Shown piece after piece: positions 1 through 12,448 of a DNA stretch of 64,000 nucleotides. Under the pieces are notes generated by a model. The model did no database searches, was not told where the DNA came from, and worked only from the letters and a program-made list of their open reading frames with translations. The translations under genes were made by a program, and so were the position numbers. Source of the DNA: Azadirachta indica. Its lineage: Eukaryota; Streptophyta; Magnoliopsida; Sapindales; Meliaceae. Location of the stretch: the NCBI GenBank assembly GCA_022749755.1, contig CM040453.1, positions 2,254,102 to 2,318,101 of the forward strand, given 5' to 3'. Every line of letters begins with the position of its first letter. The stretch's first letter is position 1.

Positions 1-220
1 TCATATTGCAATAAAACGTAACAGATAAATTGCAAACAAAGCAATTTTCATCCACTTCCATGTAATCAAGAGAACTTAACGGGGCAAGATTTTGGCTTAA
101 ACAGTGACCAAGGCAGACATTCCACTATTTCTAGGGATTCCAGATTCTCCAAAAAACTTATAAAATTGACAACTCATGATTATTAAGTGAACCAAAACAT
201 GCATCAAATACAGCCAGTAC

Positions 221-3200
221 CAGAAGAAAATATAGTTCCTGTCAAGGAGCAGAGCTGCACAATAAGCTTTCTAGCAGAGACTGCAATAGGGCAGTCAAGC
301 CAGTAACCTTCACGTGAAAACTTCTGTCTCAGTACCGAATACAAATTCACGAGCCACCCAACATGGCCACTTGAAATTAAAGCATCACGCCATGCAGGAC
401 CAGGCTACAAGCAACATTGATATAAATCAGAATATTCAGATGTCAGAATTCCATCATCACATCTCATAGGATTACATGCAAAACATGAAAAGCAAAAACT
501 AGAAGATGCTATAACTTTGAATGTTTTCCTTAAAATAGCAGTGAGATAAAAATTGGCTATAATATTGTTAAAATTGAATAATTTTGATAAGTTGTTCTTT
601 TATTTGGAAAACACAAAAAAAATATATTGTGATGAAGGTTGTAAGCATGAATGGCTATTATTACCATTATAAGCGGCCAGTACTCTACATGACCACAGCC
701 ACTAGGGAGAAATTTTAAGGGAGAAAATTCTTTACCTGGACTATAACACATTCAGACCTCTTAGATGAAGCACTTTCAGTTCTGACCTCAGCTGAAAAAA
801 CATTTATCCTAATTTTTCTGCCACTGGTGTCATACTGGAAATCCCAGTTCAAGATTTGAAGCAAGAGACGAAGTGCAGCTGTACAGGCTTTAACCTCAGA
901 TACTGCAGTATCAGACTCAATTATTTGTTTTGTAACCCTCAAAGCAGCATCCCGTGCCCAACAATAAAACATCTATAATGAAGAACATTAAACAAAATTC
1001 AAAAAGGTCAGGTATTAAAACGTTAGGGTTAGAGGAAGCCTATCTACATATAATCCTGTACCCTTTAAGTATAACTCTCAATAAAAGTAGTAAAGTGCCA
1101 AGAGCCATGGAAGAACCTTTAGATAATCTAGCTCTAGTGATATACGGCACTGCTCATGGAACTCCCTAGGAAGGCCCATTGCACTTGAGGTAGAGGGAGA
1201 AAATTCAGAAACCTGAAAAGAAGAATCTAAGCTCAAAATCTGAAAACAGGTTAAAAGAAAAAAGCGAAGCCCACTTAGAAAACAAGCATTACCAAAGACT
1301 CTAGGAAATTGATTCCAATGAACTGCACATCTACTCCATGAACACCAAGAATAGCCTGGTGTACCTGTAACCATAAGACTATTAGAAAGACCAACCAATA
1401 TTTTTTTTTATTTTTGAGAAAATAGAAACTGGCTAGGATACAACATAAATTCAACTCATAAACATCTTCATAAGAGAGACTGCAGCTTAGATATCAACAG
1501 TTAAAAATCTAAATGCCACATAAAGTGGAGTTGGATGATCATCTCACACAGGAATGACAAGATTTTCAGAGTTGAAGTTTCAGTGCAGTTAAATGATCTT
1601 TTCGCCATTTTGTTCAACAGTTCACCCCAAGGTTTCTTTGGAAGATCTAACAAATTGGAGGTCAGGAATCCTTTCAAGTTCCTTCTCTTTGTGCTAATGA
1701 TGGCATTTCCAGTATCTTAAAAGATAGCCACCAAAAAAAGAAAAAAAATTGTATGGTTTTAAGATGGAAAAAGGCAACAACAAAGAGTCTCATCATTCAT
1801 ATCGACAAATAATTCTTTTGGAGAAAGCGGTTCAGAGCCCTTGCTAACTCTTCGTACCAATGTATTTGGAAGAGTGCAATGGGAACTTGTGGATGGAAAG
1901 GGTTCTATGGCACAAGGGACTATGACTCAATATGTGATATCTAGCTTTCACTAGTTCTATATCTTTCTTCAAAGTTCTTTTTGGTTGCTGTAGTTTAGAG
2001 AAGCAACAAACGTACTTTTGCTGAGGCACATAAGGGAAAGAAACCTTAAAATTATGGGGCTTCTATGATGTGGAGTTACCAAAGCCTTTGACATAGAGGG
2101 GCATAAAACTTTCTATGCAGAGATCAAATTCAAGGTTGGAAAAGAATAAAGGTTAATATTTGGAAAGATAATACAAAACAAACAAAAGTTCTTAGGAAAA
2201 AAGATCATATTAGGGATAATTACCACAGAAATTTTACAAAGGAAAACAGTGAATAATCACAGATTTGCAATACCTGATTAAAAAATGCTTCCTTATCAGA
2301 TGAAGAAAATTCAAGCCTGCAATATAAAAAGCTGGCCCAAGTTAATTTAAAAGTTTCAAATTTTTTTCCACAAGCTAACATAGAATTCTGCACAATTGTG
2401 AGATAAATATTACTGAAACATGAATTGGTAAATTTTGACACATATTCTACGGCACAACACGAACTGCAGTAAATATCGTCATCACAAGAAGTCAAGACTG
2501 GAAGAGGTATAATGGAGTTGCTTATGATTCACACACAAGGCGTAATCATATGTAGCATAGGACTGGTGCCAACTACTCAAAAAGAAGCAAAGACGTAAGC
2601 CCTGCAGTTAATACGTGATCCATTATGCATTACTCAACAAATGATCCTTAAGGATATCTTCATGTCTTTGATATTGTGTCATCTGCTGCAAAAGCTCATA
2701 CTTCCTTTTCAGGTCCATGCCTCATTAATGATATTAATTCTACTGCAGCTGTCAAAATCACGGCCACCTCACAAATAGTGCTGATCAATTAGGTTTGCTA
2801 TCTCACAAACCTCAGTAATCACGTACTGCAACCAGATTATGGATGTAAAGAAACCCTACAGGAGCGAGGGCCACCAATAACAGGTAAGTATGGGACATTA
2901 ATGCAAAGATGGTGATCGGAACAGGTATTTCTACATTCCCTAGTGCAGCAATTGAGGCAGGGAAGACCTGCTTTGAGTATTTCCGAGAGTATATAAGGGG
3001 CAGATTAATGGCCCGTAACTTTATATAATTTCTTACACCATTGTAGAACATTGGGCCTAAACACTGTCAACGACCAAGATTGTATCTCAATGTGCATTGA
3101 TTTATATATGCTAGAATTAATCTCAATCGTCAGAAATGGCTAGATCTGAGGGTTTACAAATGATATAATAAAATGTGTAGAATTATGGGGCTGTTGATCT

Positions 3201-5645
3201 ATCCCCATATATATAACCCTAATTTCATGCTACATACAATAAATAGCATTGACCTTTTGAAAAGAAACTCAATGTAAGGAGTTGGAAAGGGTCAAGGAAC
3301 TTATTAGCAGATGCAGATTCCCAATCCACAACCTTCATCCTCTAAGCAGGGGAACAGAGTGGAAGTAGGGGTTAAGAGAAATGGGCAGCAACAGCATCGC
3401 TGTCCATTTATTGATTTAAATTTCTAAGATTTTCCTATATTTCTTCACCAAGATCAATCATGCCACAGTCTACTTGAATCTATAAACAACTTGGTCCAGT
3501 TCAAGTCAAGTGAGACCACCTCAAAATTTTTGTATTGCTCCATTATGCTAGAAAGATCCAATCATCTATAAACAACTTGGTCCTATTCTCATCATGTCAA
3601 TTTTCATTTTATATTCCATGAGAGATATGGCCTATGCCCATGTAAGAAAACAGAGCAATGCCTTTTTTCGCCCTTTTTTGGATAAGTAAAAACTTGAAAA
3701 GCATATTATTACCATCATCAATGCTAAATGTTGCATAATATCTTATATCATCTCTTTAAAATTTAAAAATAAAATTATGAGCAAACTTACCATCCCCTTT
3801 TCAACAACTGCGCTGCCACAGAGGAAAGCTTTGCTTGGACATAACCCTCAGGCGAACCAGCATGTTGCATAACAAAGTGTAGACAAAAACTGCAAATGGA
3901 ATATATTTATTCACAGGCAGTGGATAAAAAAAAAGAGTGAATCATACTATACTTAAAAGCAACAAGAAAGAGACTTTCATGTAAGACATATAACATGTAC
4001 AGAATATATTCTCACTGAAGACCAACCAATGTATGTCAGAACAATCTGCAGTTGTTTACTGACAGCTGCCTATAAAATCCAAGGTGTAAATTTACCTAAT
4101 CAAGCTTTTCTTGTCATCAGCCATCAGGAAAGCCCATTCTCTCATAGCGGCATCTCGAATTGCTGCAGCAGCCTGAAACCTTGCATTTGCTACCTGTGAA
4201 TTCTCTGAAATAGACAAGAACATTTTTAAGCATGAAATGCAAGATCATGCATCTTCAAAGCCATTATAGGTACACTGTACATGCAAAAATTATTAACAGA
4301 AGTGCTGTTTAGATATTTTATAAATCAAGAACATTCTAGAATCCAATTTACAAGCACAGAATAACTTGAGATTTTTCTCTCAAAAGAAACAGGAAAGACA
4401 ATATAAGTTATGATCATTCATAATTTTTGAAAAAGGATTCTTCCTATATCCAAAGGCCTACCATGCATTCTAAGGTTTTAGCTGTAACAGATGATCAAAA
4501 CTCATAACTGTTCTTCTAAGGTCTGCTGTTGTCTAATGAACAAATTCAAACATTTAAATCCTCTCTGATCTACAGAATATTTCAAGCTTATCAAGCAAAG
4601 CGCATTTGGAGATGAGGCAGTATTGAGCTAGGATAAGAATATAATAAGCATGCAGAAGTACCATAAACTAATATGCCATGACATTCAACTATTGTGAGAA
4701 ATTGGAGAAGAAAGGTTCCAATGCATATCATAAGAAGTGAATCATTTGCAAAAAGCATATACAGTAAAGTGTACTGTCATTTCTTTATAAATGTTGGAAG
4801 CCAAGGGGAAAAATTCCAAAGGTTACATGTGAACACCTTACAACTAAATCTCGCTTTGTAGTAGTCTTCGGAATTCAAAAGAAAAAGAATACAAATATCA
4901 GAATCCTCTCCACTATATGTTAGCAGATCTGGTAGGAAACAACAAAACTTAGCTATCAACATCAAGACCTAAAACCAAGTGCTTGGGCTCAGCAATCCAA
5001 AACTTTCACCATCACACCAGCCAGTGGACCCACCCATTAAGTACACTTGAACATTGAACATAATAATTTACTTACCAAGGATGAATTGACATGCCTCGTA
5101 TGGCTGAGGTGACTGGCAAAGCGCCAAAATGGTTGCCTCAGCTGCTGCTGGATTAATATGCATCTGCCAGAATACAAACCAATACCTGTAAGAATGCCTG
5201 TTCACTGACATGTATCTACTTGCATATAGAAATTTTCGTGCTCATATATGAAAAGAATTATGCCCGGACCTACAGAAATATGTATAGGCACATAAAATGC
5301 ATACAATCAATAAAAATTTCAATCTCAGTACCAATATAAGCTCATAAATTTAATACATACAAAAGAAAAATGTGATAAGATTTACCCATAATTAATTCAA
5401 CTTCTTGTTACTTCAGCTTTCTCTATTTTGCAGTAGCAAATCACAACCAAAGTAGTTAAATTCAAGTATCTTAATCTACACAAAATTCAATCCCAAAACC
5501 ACTACAAACGAATGAACTTAAACGCAAAAAAGAATGACAAAACGTTATTGATAGTCATCTGAATTTTCAAGAGACAGTACATAACCAAACTATTTCTACC
5601 ATTGATCAAAGAATCTGCTCAGTCTAATCTATTGTAGTTAGTAAC

Positions 5646-5686
<41 letters not shown>

Positions 5687-5930
5687 TATCAGTAACCAAA
5701 AAAAATTAGTTGCAGTAGATGATAATTTTCTCTCTCATTTCCTAGAAATATAACACATGTGATTTGAGATTCTTATGTTTTCTCAGCAACCAAACAGAGT
5801 AAGAACAATAAAAGATTAATACCTGAATGGAAGAGCAAGCGATCTCGATGGAGTGCATGATAGCCTGGAGCTTGGCCAAGTCGGGGGTCCCACCCCCTCC
5901 ACTATTTGAATATTCTTGCATCTTTATCAT
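221..5930 (-). CDS. XPO4: Exportin-4 (XPO4), 5' part, truncated by the left edge
   Basis: Importin-beta family export receptor (known cargoes in animals include eIF5A and Smad3). Nine coding exons can be joined in frame on the minus strand: 5823-5930, 5076-5163, 4096-4204, 3791-3889, 2274-2316, 1293-1364, 1117-1212, 736-972 and 221-404, all with GT-AG borders. They give about 345 N-terminal residues. Recognisable stretches are LQAIMHSIEIACSSIQ, EATILALCQSPQPYEACQFIL, FVMQHAGSPEGYVQAKLSS, ATSSAMGLPREFHEQCRISL-like text and ACTAALRLLLQILNWDFQY, which I recognise from plant exportin-4. Two in-frame ATGs (5930 and 5921) are possible; 5930 is the first in the predicted mRNA and has G at -3. A short 5'-UTR intron (about 5945-6033) is likely. 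The family is over 1,000 residues, so most of the gene lies left of position 1. The exon 4 to exon 5 intron carries a MITE-like element. Confidence 0.9.
2997..3206. mobile_element. MITE-like foldback element, copy 1, in an XPO4 intron
   Basis: Starts GGGGCAGATTAATGGCCC and ends with a diverged inverted copy (GGGCTGTTGATCTATCCCC). The inner arms are also inverted: CCTAAACACTGTCAACGACC on the left pairs with GTCAGAAATGGCTAGATCTG on the right. It aligns along its length with the element at 25367-25586. It has no coding capacity and no clear target-site duplication; the flanks are TATA-rich. The class is inferred from structure only. Confidence 0.7.
5646..5687. repeat. (TAA)n microsatellite
   Basis: About 14 uninterrupted TAA/ATA units in the first coding intron of XPO4. 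Confidence 0.95.
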
Positions 5931-6034
5931 TACTTTCACTCGTTCTACGTAGGAAGAAATTAAAAAAAATAAATAAATCAAACTAACATGAAATAAATTA
6001 TTCAAAGAAAATGAATCAGAGAAAGCTAAGCACC

Positions 6035-7000
6035 TGGTTGAGGAAATGGAGAAAGAGGTTGCTAGTAGAAGAAGAAAGAGTAACCAGAGAAATTTACAGG
6101 GTTTTGTTTATAGACGTCGTTTTGTAGTTATTTGGAAGAGACGGGACTGAAATGCACGGAAACAAACTAATTGATAAAATTTTAATTTCTGCTATTTTAT
6201 GGGTACAAATGACAATTACTATTTGGAGGGAGTGGAATGATTTTTTCTACGTTAAGGGTACCTAGTTGTAATTTTTAGTTTCCAGGAACCCTAGGTTTTA
6301 ACGTCAATCTCAACATGACCAGCAATTGAACAAAAAGTGAGCTGTTTTTGAGTGACAAAACGAATTCCGTGCAAGTGCAATCCAAACAGCTAAAAGCATC
6401 CTTGTTTCTGCTCGTGAATTGGTAATCTGGTCAGCTTTTAATTGTATGCTTTTAAGTTTCAGTAGGGTTTAAGGTTTTAGCTTGTCGTTGTCTCCCTGCA
6501 GTCATTTCGCTGTGTGGCACCGCTGTATGCTGCATCAACAACTTTTGAAGTTTTTAGGGTTTTCAAATGCATTATATTGAATGGGGTTATTGAATTTTGA
6601 TGTTTCAGTGATAAATTATCTCTCTGTTTGTGAGCTGTATTCATTCAGGTTGAATACGTATTGGATAAGGTTCTGTTTAACATTTTTTTGAGCTGGAATT
6701 CTGAATTTGTAAATTTTGGAGTAATTGTAAAAGATTTAAATTTTATTTTCTTACTAAATATATGGTCAGAGTATGAAGTTTTGAATTTTGTTGTATTTTG
6801 GAATTTCACAGGTTTCTTGCTTGTTCTCAGTCTGAAGGGTAGAGAAAGCTGAAATATGGTTGCTTATTGCTTGTTGCTTTGGATGTTAGGTGGAAGCTGG
6901 AAAATTAAAATATAAATACCTGCGCATTATTTCTGAGGAAAAACTGAATTTTGTTACATAGATTAGATTGAAGAGTAAGTCTGGGTTACTGAAATTGTTT
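6035..7000. promoter_or_regulatory. Shared divergent promoter region, XPO4 / PPR
   Basis: The minus-strand exportin-4 leader ends near 6035-6100 and the plus-strand PPR coding region begins at 7001, so both promoters and leaders lie in under 1 kb. Telo-box-like AACCCTA motifs occur near 6290, and in reverse near 6462 (TAGGGTTTAAGG) and 6557 (TTAGGGTTTT). Such motifs are common in plant promoters of translation and organelle-biogenesis genes. No strong TATA box stands out. The PPR leader may hold an intron: GTAAGT lies at 7013. Confidence 0.5.
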
Positions 7001-8824
7001 ATGTACTGTTTGGTAAGTATTATCCTTTGTGAGGTAGGCATCAGGGAGATGGGTTATGTGGTTGCTCCTGCGAATTCTATAGCTGAACTTCATTGTTTGC
7101 ATAGTATGCAATGGTGTTCAAAACACATTGGCCTGCAACATAGTGTTGATCAATTCTCATCAGTGAATGCATCTAATACTCGCTTAAATTGTTCAATCAA
7201 GTATAATCACAGAACTCAACCTTGTTTCCAGTTGAGAGGAGATCTTTGTGGGAAAAGAAATGTGTCCTTAAGGTGCAGAGGACTGCCCGGAAGTGTCTGC
7301 ATTGACGTAGTCGATAATAAGGTTGACCAAGATGAATGGAGCTCAGAAAGTCATGAATTGGGCATTAATAGAAGATTTAAAGGGCAGATCAGTACTAGAA
7401 AATCTCAAAATGCTTCAGATGGCCCCTTTGTTGAAAACAATGAGAAAACTAACAATAAAATCCTTCAAAATTTCTGCACCAGAGGGAAGTTGACAGATGC
7501 AGCAAAGTTGATTGATATAATGGCACGCCACAATCAAATTCCTGACTTCACTTCTTGCATAAACTTAATCAGAGGCCTTATCAGAATAGATAGGTTAGAT
7601 AAAGCTTCCAAAGTGCTTGAAATCATGGTAATGTCTGGTGGGGTTCCAGATACTATTACATACAACATGATGGTTGGTGCTTACTGCAAGAGAGGAAAAA
7701 TAAGCTCAGCCATTGGTCTTTTGGATGCAATGAGCCTGAGTGGTTGTGCACCAGATGTGATTACGTATAATACAATACTTAGGACCATGTTTGATGATGG
7801 TAAATTTGAGCAGGCCATAGGATTTTGGAAGGACCAACTGAGAAAGGGCTGTCCACCTTATGTGATTACCTACACTATTCTCATTGAGCATGTCTGCAAG
7901 CACTGTGGTACTGAACGTGCTATGGAAGTACTGGAAGATATGGCAATTGAGGGCTGTAACCCTGATATTGTTACCTACAATTCACTGGTTAATTTTTCTT
8001 GTAAACAAGGGAAATATGATGATGCAGCTTTGGTCATATATAATATACTATCTCATGGAATGGAGCCAAATGCTGTAACGTACAACACACTTCTCCATTC
8101 TCTTAGTAGCCGTGGATATTGGGATGAAGTAGATGAGATCCTTGCAATCATGAATGAAACTTCTCATCCTCCAACATTGATTACTTATAATATTTTGATC
8201 AATGGTTTGTGCAAATATGGGCTTTTGGATGGTGCCATCAACTTTTATGATCAAATGATTTCCCAAAATTGTTTGCCTGACATTATAACTTACAATACTC
8301 TACTAGGTGCTCTTTGTAAAATGGGAATGTTGGATGAGGCCCTTCAGTTATTTCACTTATTAAATGGTACTAGTTGTTCTCCTTGTCTGATCACTTACAA
8401 TACTTTGATTGACGGATTCACTAAAAAGGGTTGTATGGAAACAGCAAAGAGATTATATGGTCAAATGATGGAAAATGGGATAACTCCTGATGATATTACT
8501 TATCGTTCTGTGATTTGGGGGTTTTGCCAAGCAGATCTAGTTGATGAAGCGGTGGAGATATTGAGGGAAGTTGGTAAAAGAGGCCACAAGATTAGAAGTA
8601 GTGCTTATAAATTGGTCATCCGTCAACTATGCAAAACTAAGAAGGTTGATAGAGCAATAGAAGTCCTAGACCTGATGATTTCAAGCAGAAGGAAACCAGA
8701 TGAAAGTGCGGTCTCTGCTATAGTTAAAAGTGTAGCTGATGCTGGAATGGCAGAAGAGGCTTATAAGCTGAGTCAAAAGTTGATAGAGTGCGAAGTTTTA
8801 AAAGAAGGGACTGTGTTGTACTGA
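7001..8824 (+). CDS. P-class pentatricopeptide repeat protein (At1g08610-like)
   Basis: An intronless reading frame of 607 codons from ATG 7001. The N-terminal ~165 residues are not repetitive and could hold an organelle-targeting peptide. After them come about 12-13 degenerate 35-residue PPR motifs with the usual ITYN core (DTITYNMMVGAY, DVITYNTILRTM, DIVTYNSLVNFS, TLITYNILINGL). All are P type with no E, E+ or DYW tail, so a role in organelle RNA stability, splicing or translation is likely rather than C-to-U editing. The frame is open upstream to a TTG at 6968 but without ATG; ATG 7049 (MGYVV...) is an alternative start, and a GTAAGT at 7013 leaves room for a leader intron. The resemblance to At1g08610 is from memory. 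Confidence 0.88.
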   Translation: MYCLVSIILCEVGIREMGYVVAPANSIAELHCLHSMQWCSKHIGLQHSVDQFSSVNASNTRLNCSIKYNHRTQPCFQLRGDLCGKRNVSLRCRGLPGSVCIDVVDNKVDQDEWSSESHELGINRRFKGQISTRKSQNASDGPFVENNEKTNNKILQNFCTRGKLTDAAKLIDIMARHNQIPDFTSCINLIRGLIRIDRLDKASKVLEIMVMSGGVPDTITYNMMVGAYCKRGKISSAIGLLDAMSLSGCAPDVITYNTILRTMFDDGKFEQAIGFWKDQLRKGCPPYVITYTILIEHVCKHCGTERAMEVLEDMAIEGCNPDIVTYNSLVNFSCKQGKYDDAALVIYNILSHGMEPNAVTYNTLLHSLSSRGYWDEVDEILAIMNETSHPPTLITYNILINGLCKYGLLDGAINFYDQMISQNCLPDIITYNTLLGALCKMGMLDEALQLFHLLNGTSCSPCLITYNTLIDGFTKKGCMETAKRLYGQMMENGITPDDITYRSVIWGFCQADLVDEAVEILREVGKRGHKIRSSAYKLVIRQLCKTKKVDRAIEVLDLMISSRRKPDESAVSAIVKSVADAGMAEEAYKLSQKLIECEVLKEGTVLY

Positions 8825-10696
8825 AATAGTGTTAAACGATCTTTGACCTCAATCTCTGCTTTCTGTGGAGTCTAGACTTGGCATTTTGCTGAAAATACAC
8901 AAAATACATTCTTCTAAGGTGTCTTCTCCTGTCCTGTTTCCTCTCCTATTTGCATTTACAGTTGTTCTATGCTAGATATAGCCATTTCCATGATTCCCCT
9001 CAGCTTATTATTCTTATGAGATCTGTAATAGATGCTAACTGCTTTTGTCTATATAAGCATGATGCTACATTCCATTACATAATTTGAGCATTTGCCTCAT
9101 TTATTATAAATCAAGCCTTCTTACTGTGTTTCTGAACTATGTTGTCTGATCCCAGGGAAACTTCTTGGGATATATTGACTCATTATCACCTGGAAGCTGC
9201 AAGGGTAGCATCCTCGAATTAGATTATTTTACATCAGGCGCACAAGATTTGAAGCTTGCAGCTGTAGTTGCCAACTGATTGAAATGGAGTGGTCTTGCTG
9301 TAGTTTAATCCAAAGGTCAACTTAGCTGCTCTTTCTTTTTTCGTAGATGACAAATCTTCACAAGTTTTATATAATTTACCTAATGCTCTTTCTATACAAG
9401 CTGAACTAAGCATTTCGTCCGCATTTTTTTCATTTCTAGGTTCTCAAAGCTTATGATAATTTCCATGCATTTATGCCATGGCAGTTATAGAATCATTCAT
9501 TCTCCAGATAATCCTCCTTTTTAAGCAGCTGGTTGAAAGGTTTTTGGTAACTTCCAAGACGTCAGGTGAAGGTTTTACTCGCTCATGGGTACTATTGACA
9601 TGCTTGTCAATCAAATCTTTTGTGTTTTAAATTTGCAGTCAGTCTAGTCTATTGACTGAAGGTATGGCATATGAAAGTTTTTATTAATAGTCTCGGAAAT
9701 CAGAAATGCAATAGAGGATAATTTGAAAAGAATCCATGAAATTGACTAAGTTGTTTTACGATCATTGTTGAGCAACTAGTTCGGAATACAAGTGCATTTG
9801 AGAGCGCTTTTATGGAAGTGCTTTCAATCAAAAGTGTTCTTCCCCGCCACGAAATTACGCGGAAGAAGCTATGCTGTGCAGGCCACCGTATCACTTCACG
9901 TCGCCTTCTGCTTCCGTGCTACATACCTCATACCAGTCATGCCAATAGATTTTAACCAAGTAGTGATATTTGTTAAACTTCTAATAATTCATAGAAAATA
10001 TGCAAACGTTTTAAGTAGTGAAAGAGACCATGTTACTCAAGGAAATCAAAGAGCAGAATCATATACTCTTCCAGTTTACCGAGATATCAATTTCTAATTA
10101 CATGTTTCATCAGATCACTCCAGAAAAGATTACATTCAAAATAAATGCATAAGCCGGATTCAGACATAAGACATTCTTTTCCTGAGAACACCCGGATTGG
10201 GACATGAATGACTCTCGAACGTGCTAATGTATACAACATTGCTCTTCTGATGTAAAGCAAATTATGTTTGGCTATCACTATTGTCAAAAAAGGATACAAT
10301 CTGAATCTGCCCATGGAAAAATGGAAAATCGATTCAAACCCCACTCTGGTGAACCTGTTAATTTCCTTTTTCAGCTTTGTATCCCATCATATACTTCCAC
10401 TGAGCCAGTTACAGTTCACTGTAACTAGAACTCATCACTCAACCTTCATCTCATACTACCAAAATAAGCCATGAACATAGAGTGGATTTCAGTCGTTCAG
10501 TGGCTAAAAATCCCTTCTTAATTGAGACAACATTCCTTGCTTTCTCTTTTTCTTCCTCATTGGAAATTTTTTTTGCCTTGACATGTCAAGGACGGGGTTA
10601 ATCAGAATTGAGCAAATAAGCCATCGAACAATACAGATTAATATGTATCAGGAACAGCCAATTTCAAAATCTACAAAAAATATGGATCAACAGAAG
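8825..10696. other. Spacer between two convergent PPR genes
   Basis: Tail-to-tail spacer holding both 3' UTRs. Open frames here (for example 9792-10097) lack family signatures and start contexts. A short foldback-like patch near 9797-9836 carries GCGCTTTT...AAGTGCTTT. Confidence 0.6.
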
Positions 10697-12448
10697 CTAA
10701 TTCTTGGTATCCGAATGAGTGAGCTCCTTGTATACATCAAGTAAAGGGAATGTCTTGTTTAAACGTTTAAAAGTATTTTCAGAAATAGCACGCATATTAG
10801 CTAGGGAATAAGCCAACTCCATTGCTTCAGCTCGCCATCCAGCAAAACCAATCCCTTCAATTAACAATACGTAAGTTGTTTCATTTGGCTTACATCTCTT
10901 CTCAACCATTGCTGCTAGTACTTTGATGGCTTCATCAATTCTGCGTGTTTTGCAAAGTCCAAGAAGAATAATATTGTAACTTATAACCGTTGGCTTGAAC
11001 TTTGTGCTTTCCATGTCCACCAACAACCCAACAGCTTCATCTACCAGTCCATCTCTACACAAACATGATATAAGTGAATTATAAGTAATCTCATCAGGTT
11101 CGATCCCCTTGCTTAACATCTCTGATATCATTCCCAAAGCCCTAATCTTATCCCCGGAATTCCAGAGTGCACTGAACATTGTGTTGTAAGAACTCACATT
11201 GGGAGGACAACCCACATCACTCAGCTTCTCAAATATTTGTAAAGCTTGATCAGCATTTCCATTCCTACAGAAAGTGGCCAGAATGGTGTTGTAGTTTACT
11301 ATATCTGGCATGCAACCATCAGAGATCATATAATTCAGGAATTCAATTGCCAAATCCAATCTTCCCTCTTTGCAGTATGCAGAAATTAATGGATCATAAC
11401 TATAAGCATCTGGAGTTAGTCCCTTCTCCTTCACAACCTTCAATACGTTCACTGCCTCCTCAATTTTGCCATCACGGCAGAGTGAACTAATCAAAATGCT
11501 GTAAGTAACAACATTAGGCTCACAACCTCTTGAAATCATCTCACTCATTAGCTTCTCCCCTTCATTCCATTTTCCATTATTTAAAAGTGCCCGTAACAAT
11601 ACATTGTATGATACAACATCCGGCTGAAAACCTCTAGATTTTAAGCTTCTAACAAACTCAAAAGCTTGATCCACCAACCCTTTCTTGCACATTCCCCTAA
11701 TAATTGCATTGTTAGTAAACATATCTGGTTTAAGCCCTCTGAATAACATCTCATCCAAAAGTTCCATAGCTTGATCAATCTGACCTTCAAGCATGGTTGC
11801 TTGTATCAAAATTGTGTAGGTAATCACGGTTGGCTCGCAATTATCTCTTAATAACTGATTAAAAACCTTAAAAGCTGCCTCAAGCTTTCCCCTGCTACAA
11901 AGACTTCCAATCATAATATTATAAGTGACAACATCAGGCAAAAAACCTCTACTTCTCAACCTATCAAGCACCTTGTTAGCAAGTTCAATCTTATTAGCCT
12001 TACAAAACCCACTAATCAATGCGTTGTAAGCAAACACATCGGGTTCCCCATACTTCTCCAAAATTTCCATAACCCTAACAGCCTTTTCACTGTTCCTTGC
12101 TTGAAAGAACCTTTTAATGAGCTTTGTACACATAACAACATCGGGTTTGCAACCTTTACCAACCATACACTCAAGAAAATACAGTGACTCGTCATATTTG
12201 CCTGCCTTCAAGGACTTCTTTAAAAGTTTCACAAAATGGGTCTCCTTGACATCAAAAGATAGCGAATGGTTTGGTCTTGTTTCAGTGGAAAACCTGATCC
12301 TTGCCGGGTTTCTAGAGTTGGTATTCTCGTTAGGCTTAGGGTTTATGCAACTCAGTACGGTACTCTGATGTGAATGTGAAATGGGTTTTACTTGCTGACT
12401 GGTAAAGAGGAGATTATGAGGAACAAACTCCGTAGAAAATATTGGCAT
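10697..12448 (-). CDS. P-class pentatricopeptide repeat protein, predicted plastid (At3g04760-like)
   Basis: Intronless, 583 residues, ATG at 12448 and TAG at 10697-10699. A Ser/Asn/His-rich N-terminus of about 75 residues with few acidic residues looks like a transit peptide. It is followed by about 13-14 P-type PPR motifs (CKPDVVMCTKLIKRF, PDVFAYNALISGF, PDVVTYNIMIGSL, PTVITYTILIQAT, and so on) up to residue ~560. The block AGKYDESLYFLECMVGKGC is one I recognise from the At3g04760 orthologue group. The protein should bind organellar RNA in a sequence-specific way; no editing domain is visible. CACAG/GTACTC just upstream (about 12536-12545) suggests a 5'-UTR intron. A function in a specific transcript cannot be read from the sequence. 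Confidence 0.9.
   Translation of the reverse strand: MPIFSTEFVPHNLLFTSQQVKPISHSHQSTVLSCINPKPNENTNSRNPARIRFSTETRPNHSLSFDVKETHFVKLLKKSLKAGKYDESLYFLECMVGKGCKPDVVMCTKLIKRFFQARNSEKAVRVMEILEKYGEPDVFAYNALISGFCKANKIELANKVLDRLRSRGFLPDVVTYNIMIGSLCSRGKLEAAFKVFNQLLRDNCEPTVITYTILIQATMLEGQIDQAMELLDEMLFRGLKPDMFTNNAIIRGMCKKGLVDQAFEFVRSLKSRGFQPDVVSYNVLLRALLNNGKWNEGEKLMSEMISRGCEPNVVTYSILISSLCRDGKIEEAVNVLKVVKEKGLTPDAYSYDPLISAYCKEGRLDLAIEFLNYMISDGCMPDIVNYNTILATFCRNGNADQALQIFEKLSDVGCPPNVSSYNTMFSALWNSGDKIRALGMISEMLSKGIEPDEITYNSLISCLCRDGLVDEAVGLLVDMESTKFKPTVISYNIILLGLCKTRRIDEAIKVLAAMVEKRCKPNETTYVLLIEGIGFAGWRAEAMELAYSLANMRAISENTFKRLNKTFPLLDVYKELTHSDTKN

Noticed and set aside
9792..10097. 101-codon frame downstream of the first PPR gene
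   Set aside because: Overlaps a repeat-like patch, has no family signature, and lies in the shared 3' flank.
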